64,000 nucleotides of DNA from Isoetes taiwanensis (lineage: Eukaryota; Streptophyta; Lycopodiopsida; Isoetales; Isoetaceae): contig JAJEKV010000097.1 in assembly GCA_021234155.1 (NCBI GenBank), positions 2,647,477 to 2,711,476 on the forward strand, given 5' to 3'. How positions within the stretch are numbered: the first letter of the stretch is position 1; every line of letters starts with the position of its first letter. Positions 44,692 through 56,430 of this stretch are shown one piece after another. Both the position numbers and the translations under genes were made by a program. A model generated the notes under the pieces. It saw only the letters and a list, made by a program, of their open reading frames with translations. It made no database searches and was not told where the DNA came from.

Positions 44692-44774
44692 GATGGATGG
44701 ATGGATGGATGGATAGATAGATAGATATTATTTTAGGTAAATAGATAAATAAATAGATAAATATATATTATTTT
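44692..44774. repeat. GATG/GATA and AAATAGAT microsatellites
   Basis: GATG units give way to GATA units (44692-44728), then a looser ATAAATAG-type run to about 44774. Confidence 0.9.
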
Positions 44775-44839
44775 AACGTCGAGGGAGATCATTGCCGATT
44801 TCAACCTTAACAAAAATGAGACGAACTATTTTGTTGTTA

Positions 44840-44915
44840 TAGGGTAAGCTAACTGGGACAAGATTCCCAGTTTAGCCAGCTAAACTGGGAATCTTGTCCC
44901 AGTTAGCTTACCCTA
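44840..44915. repeat. Perfect palindrome, 37-bp arms, 2-base spacer
   Basis: 44840-44876 (TAGGGTAAGCTAACTGGGAC to AGTTTAGC) is exactly complementary to 44879-44915, with only CA between. The ends TAGGGT/ACCCTA begin with TA, so the element may be two tip-to-tip inverted repeats of a TA-target (mariner/pogo-like) transposon. Transcription would give a perfect 37-bp hairpin. Confidence 0.9.
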
Positions 44916-45461
44916 ACAATACCATAATTGGGGAGTCGTTTTTTGTGTTGCTCTTTTTGATTCTTGGCTTGAGCTCCTGGCTATGGCATCTGTTAGCTCT
45001 CCAGCCCTGCAGGATCTGAAAAGCCATCGCCACTGAAACCCCATCGCCCGGATCTGTCCGGTTGCTGCTGGTCGCTTCTGTGCAAAACGCCACCGGCTCT
45101 ACAGGTTATCGAGAATTTGTGCTCCCAATTGTTATTCCGTGATATTGGCATAGGACAGGTGTCGACGTGAGATTACACCACCGACAAAAAAGACGACCCA
45201 ATTATGGTATTAGTATACAAGAAAATAAACTGTAATAGAATTTCGTGGAAGGAGGACAAGATGGGTGACACGGCCAGGTCTTGTCTTTGCACAAACCTAT
45301 GGATAAAATTTTACCTGCACCAAAATAGAACCTGCCGGTGAAATCAGATCCTAGCCGTCCACGTAGAACGTCTTATTTGGCAAGTGGCAAACAAGCTACA
45401 CAGAGGTTTTAGGCCCATTTTGCTCGAGCTACATTTGTGTGCCGGATCTGCTGATTTAGGA
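44916..45461 (+). promoter_or_regulatory. Upstream region of the USP gene
   Basis: No separate gene recognised. This contains the presumed promoter of the universal stress protein gene, but I could not identify a clear TATA box. Minus frames at 44908-45093 and 45344-45646 are antisense shadows. Confidence 0.3.
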
Positions 45462-46222
45462 ATGATCGTGGTAGTAGCTCTTTGATGATGGCAAAGAAAG
45501 CTCTGATGCTTTAAAATGGACGCTTGATAAATTAAGGCTTCAGCCGTACCATTCTGGCGAAGAAATCCCAGTTGATACTCTAGTTCTTCTCCATTCCAGG
45601 AAACGATTGGTGACGCTTCTAGCAATGTCTCCGTATCAGGTATCAAACTGCCTTCTTTTTTAATCCTAGATCTATCTTTTCTTAGTTTCTGTCATTTGAA
45701 AGGTATTTAGGGTTTTATATATTTATAGCAGGAGGAAACTATGTCGGAGATTTAGTGGCTGCTATTAGAAAGCAAGAAGAAAAGACAACTAAGAATGTAT
45801 TATTTGCTGCGAAGAAGCTCTGTGAAGAAAGAAAGGTAAAAATAACCTGAATGCTCTGTATTGAAATCTAAAATCAGAGTTTCAATGGTTCAGATTCATT
45901 GTATTTGGGAATGGTATGATTCAGATTTACACCCGAACTATGGTTACATCGGGAGATGCAGGAGACAGTATCTGTGATGCGGTGGAGAAGCTAAATGCAG
46001 ATATGTTGGTAATGGGAAGTCGAGGCCATGGACCGATCAAAAGGTAAAAAAATTTTCCATGTTTTTTTGGATTGAGCTTTTTTTGTTTTTTTGGATTTCC
46101 ATGTTATACTTACATGCCAGCAGACTGATTTTATGATTAAAATATGTGTCAGAGCTTTCCTTGGCAGCGTAAGCGACTATTGTGCTCATCATGCCAAATG
46201 CCCTGTCATTATAGTAAAATGA
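45462..46222 (+). CDS. Universal stress protein (UspA-type), four exons
   Basis: Exons read: 45462-45639 (MIVVVAL, then DDGKESSDALKWTLDKLRL and IPVDTLVLLHS); about 45729-45835 (YVGDLVAAIRKQEEKTTKNV, LCEERK); 45925-46043 (YTRTMVTSGDAGDSICDAVE, ADMLVMGSRGHGPIKR); 46153-46222 (AFLGSVSDYCAHHAKCPVII, K, stop). The GSRGHG and GSVSDYC blocks form the ATP-binding G-x2-G-x9-G(S) motif, so nucleotide binding is likely; plant USPs act in stress responses as small cytoplasmic alpha/beta proteins. Later introns have GT/AG borders and consistent phase. Oddities: a one-base frameshift after MIVVVA, and exon 1/exon 2 phases that do not match under the nearest splice sites, so the 5' half may be broken or mis-assembled. 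Length (about 155 residues) is normal. Confidence 0.75.
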
Positions 46223-47317
46223 GTCAGGTCCATGAGATAGGATAACATATTTTTAGAGTAGAATAGAAAAGAATAAGAGGGAATAGGTTTAGAATTAACA
46301 TATCCTCGAGCAATGTGTGCAAATTGGCCGTTTGCCAGATTCCAGAAGGCAAAATTTTTGCCCTTGACCATGACGCTTATGTTTAAAGCTAGAGACAAAC
46401 TTTGTCTCTAGTAGTCAAATTCCAAAATTCCATAAGGCAAGATTTTTGCCCTTGACCATGATGCCCTTCCATGATACTTAAATTTGAAGCCAGGAACAAT
46501 CTTTATCCCAATGTAATAATCATGTGGAGGGAATTTCATGTATTTCAGTGAAAGATTATTTGTTAATAATGTTATCGGGTATTTATACTAAGAGTCCTGT
46601 GTACTTTTAAAATGTTATGTGCCTTTACACTGACTTTTTACTCCTCATTATAGTAGACAAGATTTAAGACCATGCCATTTAAAGTTGGCATTAAGAGTCT
46701 TTGTTACATATTGTTTTACAATTAAATGGTCAGCTTGCATTGCAACTTAGCATGGCATCATGCCGAAGGAGCAAAGGATGCCTTAAAAAAGGCAATGAAA
46801 GTTTATATTGGAGATGAAAGCATATAACTTTTTCCACAATAACATAAACTTAAATACGGCTTTAGGACCCTTAATACCATCTTTTGTAATGATGCTTTTG
46901 CCATTGTGTTTGTGGTCTAGTAGTTAGACCATTGTTTGGCTGTGGTCTAGTGATGGTTAGACCATTGTTTATTATGATAGCTTGGCATGGCCAAACCATT
47001 ATTTTGTTTCGTTGTGAATCCTCTATAATCGCTAATCCTCGGCCATTGATGAGAGGAATATGCCATTTCATATTCCCTCTCCAACTACCACACCCGTTCA
47101 ATGACATTTTCCACCTCAGCATATCCTTGTCAAAGCCATGTTATAAGTTAATGTACACTATTCAATACACATGAGAATGAGAAGATGAATAATACTAGCT
47201 AAGAACTAGACGGATCTACCACAACAAACATAAACAGGCTTTGCAGGCATAAACTTTAAAGCCCTCCAAATCTGAAAGCAACATTGTGCTGCGCCCTGTA
47301 CTTCAGAAGCACGCGCT
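46223..47317. other. 3' flank of the USP gene; no other gene recognised
   Basis: It includes a duplicated stretch (CCA-AA-GGCAA-ATTTTTGCCCTTGACCATGA near 46340 and 46430) and a GTGGTCTAGT.AGTTAGACCA short repeat near 46912-46965. Frames are short. Confidence 0.35.
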
Positions 47318-47352
47318 CTTGCTTGCTTTGCTTTGCTTGCTTGCTTGCTTTG
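47318..47352. repeat. GCTT microsatellite
   Basis: Interrupted GCTT/GCTTT repeats (CTTGCTTGCTTTGCTTTGCT onward). Confidence 0.85.
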
Positions 47353-47444
47353 CTCTATAGTTCAAGCCATAAGCATATGCTCGTGCAAACAACACTGGAA
47401 AGTAATATAAATCCAAAACCGCTATACATATTCACATGCAAAAA

Positions 47445-47461
47445 TGGGGATTTGAACCCCA
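47445..47461 (-). repeat. T-arm-like motif (tRNA-related repeat)
   Basis: On the minus strand TGGGGTTCAAATCCCCA has a 5-bp stem and a TTCAAAT loop, as in tRNA T-arms and Pol III B boxes. No other tRNA parts were found around it. Confidence 0.35.
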
Positions 47462-48064
47462 CCGAGATGAATCGGCACTACAATGCCATATATGAACAAG
47501 GCAGCTGAATTCGGCCCTGCTTAAGAACACGGAGCTTTGAATCCAGGAAAAACCAACCTCTTAAAATAACAAAGATACAGAAAAGCCTCTGAAAATCCTT
47601 CTTCAGATACCTTCAATCGAAAAGACTCCATCTTAAAACTTCAAATTATTATTCACTCACAAGCAAATTCGGAGTAGCGATAGCTCTTCTTCAATAGGGT
47701 ATGTTGGGTTGCTGCGAAGCCCTCCTTCTCTCCACCTCCGATCTGAATCTCTGCACATAAACCACACAAGAGGAAAGAGGAGTGCAAAAACCAGCTCCTC
47801 ACTTTGCTCTCTGGCTTCCTCCTGGTCCCCACCGCCATGGCCACGCCACACTGGCCTGCCCTAAGTAGAAACCCTAGTTTTAAACAAACAAATCACAACA
47901 CATTGGAAAACCCAAAACCATATTTCTGACATCAGCATTATACAGTTTTGGCATATTTATACTTGCCAAAACCATATAAAACCTTAAGTAATACCTACTC
48001 CTTTCAACAATTGCACAAGATAATGACAACTTAGCATTAACAATTGTTGAATGGTGTTAAATAT
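47462..48064. other. No gene recognised
   Basis: Minus frames 47653-47851 overlap each other in two frames and show no motif, although a start near 47835 (MAMAVGTRRKPESK) could mark a short first exon. Confidence 0.3.
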
Positions 48065-48370
48065 GTGTGTTAACAATTGGATTGAATTGACTTTTATTGT
48101 CCACAACGACCAGAAGCTCTACGGGACCTAATACAAAAGGAACACGCAAGTCCATTATTGCTTAGGATTAAAAAAACCCGCCCCCAATGTTTTTCGAGGG
48201 AAAAATCTCAACGATAATAGTTGCTGAGAAACTGTACATCCATACATTTGTACATACTAATGTGATGATGCATGTCAAGCGAGTTTTCGAGGTTTTGAGG
48301 ACACAACTGCTCATGCATATCCATGAGCTCCTAAAGGTATGTTAAGCACCTTTACATGCACCGCTAGAGT
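48065..48370 (-). mobile_element. LINE-like 3' end with ATTCAA tail, copy B
   Basis: In minus sense it ends GGACAATAAAAGTCAATTC then AATCCAATTG, matching the terminus at 25.42 kb. Shared blocks (TTTTATTGTCCA, ACGGGACCTAATACAAA, TGTACATAC) extend roughly 200 bases upstream in that sense. No coding domain is left. Confidence 0.5.
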
Positions 48371-50633
48371 TATTGTAAATCACTCAACGGCCAATATAGA
48401 TGTAATATCACAAGGAACATGTAATCCTCCAAAAATTAACGAGATTCTAAAAAACATTAGCCATTTATACGACTATATATTATAAAATTATCCTATCTAA
48501 ACATATATAATGATTGTAGGAAGATTCGATTCTTTTATTCTTTGGCTATATGATTGACACTTGGCAAATTTTGGTGATTCTGATTCCGTTTCTAACATTG
48601 AGGTGTCTTCATCCGGTGAAATTCTCGGGATAAGAGATTGGAAGCTTTCCTTCCGAGGCAAGGAACCGGGAATTGACTTATGCAACCAAATTCGTATGGG
48701 CTTTTTGTTCTTTTCTTGCCTTCGAAGGCAAGTATAAATTAGGGGAAATACCTCCCTCGTTTAAATTTAAGTTTCCTTTTTAACTCCCTCGCCTTCCTTT
48801 AGATAGCTTGGAGATTCTTTGTGTTCTACTTTTGATTGAGCGTCTGCAGAAGACAAAAGACATGTATTTCTCTTCTCCTCTAGTTGGATCTTTATTCAAA
48901 TGGATGATTTCCCATGACGATTGACTCTTCATCCGGAGTTCCTGAACTTCTTTTGTCCGGGCTTCCTTCTGCCCACCAAATCAATGCATTCCAATGCTGG
49001 CTTTTCCGTTTGTATATGTCTTGCATGCTAAAACAACTATTCTATTCTGGTGGAGGTTTTTGTTGTACCTTGAGGCCGCAAATTGCTTGGTTCTCTACGA
49101 ATTTTGGAAGCCTGTTGGAATTGTTGGAGATTTCCAGTAACTAATAGAGATTAGGCGTAGTTTACACTACAAGAATGCGTGATAATCATTTGGCGCAGTT
49201 TACTTTAGTGCAAGAGTTTTAGGGCTAACTATGGCGATGTTTTTTTTTGTGCCGGGCAATCCATTGGCAAGCCCAAGTGGATCAATCATGAGCAACATAA
49301 CTAGTGTTGTGGCGGGAGAGGGAAGCAAAACCACAAAGACCAAATTTGTGGCAATAATATTAAACAACGGTAGCCAAGGCAGATACGTTTTTCCTTATGC
49401 CCATATTTTTCCTTATTATTTTTCTTGTGCAGGGACTTGCACAAGAGCTTGCCTAAGTTAAGGCGACCCAGTATATCATCTTATGAATGGCGAATAACAG
49501 CTCCAACGGATCTTTAGCTTCCAAGTGTTATATCATGGAATCAGGCTAGTTTAAAATTGATATTACTCCTTTTTGCATTGGTTCAAGCAGTTGATCAGAG
49601 ATAAAAAGGTTTGAGCTTCTGTGCTGGAATGTGCGTTTCAGAGGTTTTGGTAACTGGAAAGGATGGTTTTGCTTTTAAACAAGCAGCTTATTGGCCCTTT
49701 CGAATGGGTTGTTGTACATATGTAAGTACCATTTTCTGTGATTTCTGTCTAAGCTTTTTCTTTAAGAGTTGCAAGTTCACGAGGAAGTGTTGTGATGAAA
49801 CTTATGAATTATGATGTAAATTTGCTATACACTACTACAGAACTCTGATACAATACGTGTTCGATGGGAGTGCTCTAGCACTGAATGTATTTACATTTTT
49901 TGAATGAAGAGAACTTTGGCTGTAACTTAAAAATGTAAGTTATATGCAAGATTTGAATTTGACATGTTGAACATACTTTGCCAATATTAGCTTCAATTTT
50001 GAAGCCGTGCGAATGACTTGCAGCTCTTTTACTTAATATATTCTCATTGCTTGAAAATTTCAATGGATATCCCTTAGGTAATTCTTTGCTAACATATGAC
50101 AATTAGTTAGCTAATTAATGCTATCTACACCTGTTTTGTTTGCGTTGTTATGTTGTTATCAGTGCACACGCCATTGTTTTCTTCCTTACAAATAATGTCT
50201 AGCATTGCAAAGCACCCCGAGGTCCAATTCGAGAAGGCAATTTTCATTCAGTTCAATTCCCTCAATATGGTGACTTATAGATCCTTTTAATATCCATTAA
50301 GCAAAAGTGTAGCATTAAGTTTTGAATCTATTGTCGAATAAAATAGAATGGAACCAATGCATTAGATTAACACGCTCAACAATTGTAGTATGTTATGGTA
50401 AAGGTTAAGCCCCAAGCTTTAGCACCAAGATTCCAAGGTCTTCTTATATGCTTCAAAACTTAAATTCAACTTTGGCAGGCATACATTAAATCTTCACACC
50501 ATTCTAAATTTGCAGGAAGAGCATTCGGGAGGAGGGTATACCACACAACTTTCTCGCAAGAAGAGTTTGAGAGGGGAGTATACCACAGACTATTCCAGAT
50601 TCATACAACTTGTCAAATTGTGAGTGAGTGGGT
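48371..50633. other. No gene recognised
   Basis: Plus frames at 48914-49144, 49231-49461 and 49611-49814 are Cys/Phe-rich and motif-free. An ATTTTTCCTTAT-type repeat near 49395-49420 is the only structure. Confidence 0.35.
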
Positions 50634-50681
50634 AAGAGAAATGTTCGCGGCAGCCAAGGCCGCCGCGATAAATTTCTTGTA
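50634..50681. repeat. GC-rich dispersed palindrome, copy 2
   Basis: Same unit and orientation as 25244-25291: AAGAGAAATGTTCGCGG, then the core, then CGCGATAAATTTCTTGTA. The centre reads CCAAGG here and CCTTGG in copy 1, and one core base differs (GGCAGCC versus GGCGGCC). Confidence 0.75.
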
Positions 50682-53456
50682 TTATAAAATTGTCCCATGT
50701 GTCTTCAATGGAGACCTAATTTGGACGGCTGGGATTTGATCTGTTATCCTGTGGTTGAGATTTGATGCAGAAGTACAGGGTTTAGGGCTATGGCGCCAGA
50801 CGGATTTGCTGTTACAGAAGGCATGGAGCTTTCTACCTTATGCTGTCAGCTATGCTTTTTCCTCCGTTGTTGCGATCCTTGGGGTTGTTGCTTCAGAGAA
50901 GGGGCCACAAACTCCAGACATCCTTGCATTGCAAAACCTTGCATTGCAAAATTTTGACGACTCCATCGTAGGGTCTCTAAACTATGAAGTCTGCATATTT
51001 CAATTCTGGTTTCGATTTCTATCAGTCGGATGCATGAAACAAATTGTTGATTATATCCTAAGCCTCATATTTTGCACAGAATTTGATTGTGCCGAACTGA
51101 TGAGAGGATTTTCTAAAGGCTTTTGTCTGATCATGTGACATCTGTGTGGAGGCTTTTGTCTGATCATCCAGAGCATGGCTTTGCAAGCAACACATCTTGA
51201 GAAGAAGTGCAAGGGAAGGGAATCTAAAATCTATACACAGTTATAACAGTTTTTGCATATACCAAATCGCATCGGCCATGCTTTTCTAGGAGCCTTTCTT
51301 GAACGTTCATCTCTGCCAAGAACACAGGTATTTTATGGCGGTGTGTTTAAGTTTTTCGTTATAGTTTTTCATGCATATCCTATCACTCTGAGTAATGCCA
51401 TTGCGAAAATCGACATACCATTGATTTATAGTTTTACAAGTAGTGCTGTATTTTCATTTGCAAACACGTCCGTCAGATCTGGAACATCTGGACGTCATGA
51501 TTCTCACAAAATCTCTTGGAGGAGCTGCACATATGTTTTCTTGCTACTTCAGAAGGTGTCTGTAAGTAGCAATATCTGCAACAATAGAAGCTGAGAATTT
51601 ATGTGCCAAAATGGAGGGGTATTTCGAACATCTCTTCATATATTGGCATCAAAGCCTGAGTCACTACCGAGCTATGGTCACCATGCTGTGCTGAAATAAT
51701 GTAGATTTAAACTGTATCTTGAGATTTCATTTGGCATGGTATGGGTGCAGTTACATTGGCAGCATTTGTATCTCCAGTTAGCTAGCCTCCATCAGCAACT
51801 ATTGATGCTGTTGGATCACTTGATCATAAGAAGAAGCAAGCTACATCAACTAAGAATGAAGAGGCAAAAAATGATAATGCTTTCATGATGTGAGAGTGGT
51901 GTTCAAAGCAGAGGTAGAAGCTGCTACATCAGCGATTGCAGTAGTTGCAATGAGCATGTTATTGAGAAATACTTACAAAAAAAACATATTTTTTTGTGTG
52001 GCATCATGGGTACATCTGACCTAAGAGGCTCATTACCAAGTTTATTGACAAATTTTAGTGGTAAGCTAATCTAAAAAATAAGGTATAATGTTTATATATT
52101 TATTCTGACTCTATTTGAATCTTGCTGCTTTAGATATAATATTAGAAACTCCAGTGACAGATCTTCCACATTTCTACCTTTAATTTCAGAAGATTCTATG
52201 GTTATGGCACTTCCAGCAGCTGATTTATCAGTTCACATGCCAATCTTGCATAGAGGACCCGTCTCCACAAGAATGTTTAGATTCTAACTTGGAATATACA
52301 GTCATGATTTGTCAAAGAGGATCAGATTCATAGAACATTACAGCAAAGACAACGTAACTTGGTTAATTTTGACCCAAAATGAAAAAATTTGAACGGGCTT
52401 TCACCACATCCATTGTAGACCTGATATTCACATGTTTGAGGTAAAATCACAGGCCTTAATTTGCAATCTACTGGATAGTTTCTTTTCTGGTTGTGCCCAA
52501 TTTTTCCAACGCTTCTTAGAGATAGATGAACATGGCAGATGGCAATAACAACCTTTTCATGATTAAGTTTTTCAATTAAGTTTGATTGCATTGTTCATTT
52601 CATGTCTTCGCAAGAGAATTTTTTTTCCCATCTATACAAACCAACATTAACAAATATTTTCAACACATGTAAGAAAGAGATCTATAAAATTACATCTACA
52701 CAAATTATTGTTAACAGAAATTGAATTACTTTACCCAAAACAACTATACAGTCCGCCAATGACATTGCAAACCACATGATCCCAAAGGCATATATAAATA
52801 TGCACCTTTTTTTATGGTGATATTTGGATATTCTCGACTATGACTGTTGGCTTAACATTTACGGGTCTTAACTTATGCCCAGCAACAAAAAGATCCCATT
52901 GGCTATGGAAAATAAATATTAATGAACATGTAAAGTGTGTTCAAATCCCATTGGCTATGAACAAAAGAAATAATGAACATAGAAAATGATATCACATATT
53001 GACAGGTTTGTAACTTTAACTTAGCAATGCTGAACTTGGTTGCTTATTATGTATAATGACATGTCTCCAATTTTGCCCATCAATTTCCATATTATAACGA
53101 AGAAGCTTTGAAGTTTATAATATATTTCAAGTGCAGTTATCTCAAGATTACAAAGTTAGTTTTTGTCTGGCTCTTTTCTTCTCTCTAATCATCTTCATCC
53201 ACTCAATCTATGCCCAGCAACACTGGGCACCATTACTAGTAATTAGAAGAAAAACATATGTTGCCACCAATTCATCGCATTTAATAACCAAAAGTCAACA
53301 TGCGCTATGGCCTTTTTAACACAAAGAAGAAAGGAAAAAAAAAAACTTGTAGTATGGTAGGCTTGGGGCAACGACATGATGGAAGGACATTGAATCCTTG
53401 ATTGAATCAAATTTCCTCTGCCCTTCAAGCTCTATTTTTGTTCCCTTTCAACATTG
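50682..53456. other. No gene recognised
   Basis: The longest plus frame (50755-51138, 127 residues) contains a duplicated CCTTGCATTGCAAAA and no family motif. 51253-51594 and about 51770-51900 are similarly anonymous. They may be exons of an unknown gene or repeat debris. Confidence 0.3.
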
Positions 53457-54957
53457 TCAATGTATGAAATTACCGCGTGTAGAGACATTGACTGAGTGAA
53501 TGACCAGCTCAATGGCTTGATCTAGAGTTTTGGGTCGCAAGTATTCAGTCATAAGACGAATAGCGGGAAATAGTCCTTGCAGGAACCAAACCAAGATCTG
53601 ACTTTGCGTGGGATACTCCTTGAGCTTGTTGACCAAGATATGTAGACGATCAGCGAAATCACGTGCGGATTCAGAAGATTGTTGTGGGAGATCATTGAGC
53701 TGCTTGAGGAGGAGTTGATCATCATTGGTGGTACATAATGAGACAAGGCCACTTTCATTTCTTGTCAATTTTGTTTCCAATGACTTTTATTGGCCATGAG
53801 TCATTGATGTGGGGCACCATGTAGCGTGATGGAGAAAATATGAAACTTGATCTGGGGCTGAGAGTGCCCATTTAGAATAGTAAGAGCTTTGAATTCCTCC
53901 ATGTGGGCCTGAGCACTTTGCTCAAGAATGGGCTTGCCTTTAGCATTGCCAAAAACAGGCTATGGAAGTTTGAGATAAAGAGCCGTGGAGGTAACTTGAG
54001 TGACAACAGGATTGCCATGAACATAGTGAGCTTGAGGCACAGAAACCTGAGCATAAAGTGGTGGTACATATGAATAGGCAGGTCCTTGCGGCACGACAGA
54101 GGGCTGTGAGCAAGGCATCTGCGTGATAACAGTAAACCCAGGAGGTCCAGACGTTTTCGTATTATTTGGCGCAATAATTGTGTGAGTATGCACCAGTACA
54201 AATTGGCTTCCATGTACACTGGGGCTGGTATACTGGTTGTTGCCTAAAATTTCCCCGACTTCCTGAGGCGGGATTCTATCCTGCCTACAAAGTGTGCATG
54301 TATGGCTAAAGTTTTGCCCAACGGATGTGTGGTGAGTTGGTATAGACCTAGTAATGCCAAAATAAATGTGCACTTGGTCAGGGGTTCAACCCTGGCCAGT
54401 GTATGTTTAGCTTTGGGAGTTGGTTACTGGGGTTATACGATGATGATCCCCGACGTGGTAGAACTTGTGCCTATACGTGTCCTCCACTTTGTCTGCCATA
54501 AGGCAGCAGGCCTCCTCTGTCAAAGTGAGATAACCAACGTTACTGACAGGAGGTTGAAAAGATGGTGATGACTGAAATTCATGGACATGGTTAGGACCAA
54601 AAGAAACCTGAGTGTAGCCCATACCATGTTATGGTGAAGATGGTTGCGAAGGCAACGACATCTGCACAGAAGAAATATGGATATAAGTGCTTTTTGGTGT
54701 TTGAAAATATAGAGGTGTCTGGTGCACAGGAGTGTGATGAGGTGATTGAGGTATGTCGACAATTTGGAGGCGACCCTGGTCTTGGGAATACTCAAGGAGT
54801 ACGAGGGGCTGAATGAGTCCACGAGCAAAAGTGGCCTCCTTCAATATCATAATCCCCATCTTAAGGATCACGAGCAGTTTCTCTGCGTTGATGGCGATCC
54901 AATCTAGCCGCAGCTTGGGAGAGAAGCTCTTCCTGGGTGAAAATACGTACAGACATG
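53457..54957 (-). pseudogene. LTR retroelement gag, split by a SINE
   Basis: An ATG at 54957 on the minus strand starts MSVRIFTQEELLSQAAARLD. A Pro/Gln/Tyr-rich region follows in shifted frames (54871-54520 and 54240-53960: VSVPQAHYVHGNPVVTQV). Conserved gag text then reads KPVFGNAKGKPILEQSAQAH and, in 53780-53457, QSSESARDFADRLHILVNKL with LVWFLQGLFPAIR and RPKTLDQAIEL. This matches the retrotransposon gag (PF03732-like) fold region. No zinc knuckle, protease or pol follows. A SINE (54257-54500) sits inside the Pro-rich part. Confidence 0.6.
54257..54500 (+). mobile_element. tRNA-derived SINE, copy 2
   Basis: A box TGGTGAGTTGG (54330-54340) and B box GGTTCAACCCT (54383-54393) are again 53 bp apart. 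Flanking blocks match copy 1 at 12.07-12.31 kb (ACTTCCTGAGGCGGG, CTGCCTACAAAGTGTGCATG, CGGATGTGTGG, CCCCGACGTGGTAGAACTT). It is inserted in opposite orientation in the minus-strand gag. Confidence 0.7.
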
Positions 54958-56140
54958 TTGAAATCGAAAAAAAAAGGGGGACTCAGCGGTGGCAACAGTA
55001 TTTAGGGTCTGGGTTCAAGATTGTTTGCAAAACAGCCCTCTGTGAGGACCTTTGGATCAAGCAGACGAATCCTTAGTATAGTGGTGTCACGCTGGATTTT
55101 GCAAGAGAAATAAGAACAGAAAGAACAAAACAAGGAACAAAGGAAACTGTATGCCAAGATAAGAATCCCTTGAATATCATAAGAAACACATGAGGCCTCG
55201 CTAGATGCTGAGACAATAAAGCTGAAACAAGACAATATTAAGTCTCATCTAAAACTTCAGATCTAACTCTACTCATATATATAGTACAATGGTCTTAGGC
55301 CCAAAATAGGAAAACAGGCATCGAGCACCTACTTTTGGAATCTCTGTAATAATTATGGGAACCTGGTAATTGAGGCCTAATTATCGTGATTCGTGCTGAC
55401 TTGAGTTCACACTATCATGTCTACTCCCTGGTGTCCCTGTGCCTCTTCTTTTGTCACATGATCTTCTGCGTGAGCGTGGGGGTGGACGTGGGTCCTGACT
55501 TAGGCATGGACTTTGCTTCTGATGTCCCCATTTGCTCCCTTGTCTTTGGGATCCTTAATACTTAGGAATAGTCCGATGCCTAAAGCCACAGGACTAACAT
55601 AAGTTTTATATTGTGCACTAATAAGTTTCAATGTTGCATGAACAGAACTTAAATGGTGATTCCAGAGGACATTGATTGATCAAAAATAAGACTTTGTAGG
55701 TGCCATTGTTACTGCTCCTTTCAGTTAAATCTGTTGCAAACAATTGAAGGATTTGAACCTTCAATCAAGTGCCAACATGACTGGCCTTGATCACGTTTGT
55801 AGTTAATGATGTCTTTCAAACTAGTTGATAGAAACGTGTTTTGAGTTCAATAAACAAACCTGGAAGAATAGATACTCTAATTGCACATTGAATAGTTCAA
55901 CCAACTCAAAGCAACTGAAAACATCAATAAACATCAACTAAGTGCATTGCAAATTATATCCAATTATATAGTGAATACAAAAGATTTAAGACATGTTTGA
56001 ATTATAATGACTCAAATCATGCAAGTCTAGAATCTTACACTGTCATCAAAGTCCAAGGTTTACCAAATGATTGTGTGCCTCGGCTCTATACAAATCCTTC
56101 AATGCTTTTATTTTTTTCTGAATTTCTTCAGATTGTTTTT
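54958..56140. other. Possible LTR/leader of the gag fragment, then no gene
   Basis: Sequence upstream of the gag ATG in minus sense (54958-55600) should hold its leader and LTR, but no PBS or LTR end could be identified. 55620-56040 has no feature I can support. Confidence 0.35.
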
Positions 56141-56149
56141 GGAAGAGCA

Positions 56150-56430
56150 CCAAACTTGTTGAGGGATAAATCATAGAGATGATTTCAAATGGTGGTTTGT
56201 GGTATATCATAGTGATTGGCAGCTTTTCTGATGGATAAAAATCCATCATCAATAGCATCAATTGCCTTATCCAAGTCCTCCTTGGACCAGACCCCCCTCT
56301 TGAAATATCTAACCTTCTTAGGGCCCAATTCTTCATGCAAATCTTGTTGTTGCAGGATAATAGACCTTGAAGACCTCTTCTTCTTGCTGGCAGGGGCAGG
56401 AGTTACATCATCTAGGCTTCAGCTTGTGGA
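56150..56430 (-). pseudogene. Pogo/psq-type DNA-binding domain fragment
   Basis: A minus-strand frame gives a basic patch (ASKKKRSSRS), then YFKRGVWSKEDLDKAIDAID and FLSIRKAANHYDIPQTTI before a TGA in place of the next residue. The last part is a psq/CENP-B helix-turn-helix like the one opening the pogo transposase at 31.3 kb. Later text (SLNKFGALPKTI) is in another frame. No DDE core lies downstream, so this is either a transposase remnant or a decayed host-type psq gene. Confidence 0.5.

Noticed and set aside
25244-50681. The two GC-rich palindromes as ends of one 25-kb composite transposon
   Set aside because: Their flanks are in direct, not inverted, orientation, and the DNA between is a patchwork of independent older elements.
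50755-51138. 127-residue plus-strand frame as a gene
   Set aside because: No recognised domain, contains an internal duplicated CCTTGCATTGCAAAA, and no splice or promoter context was found. It remains possible but unsupported.
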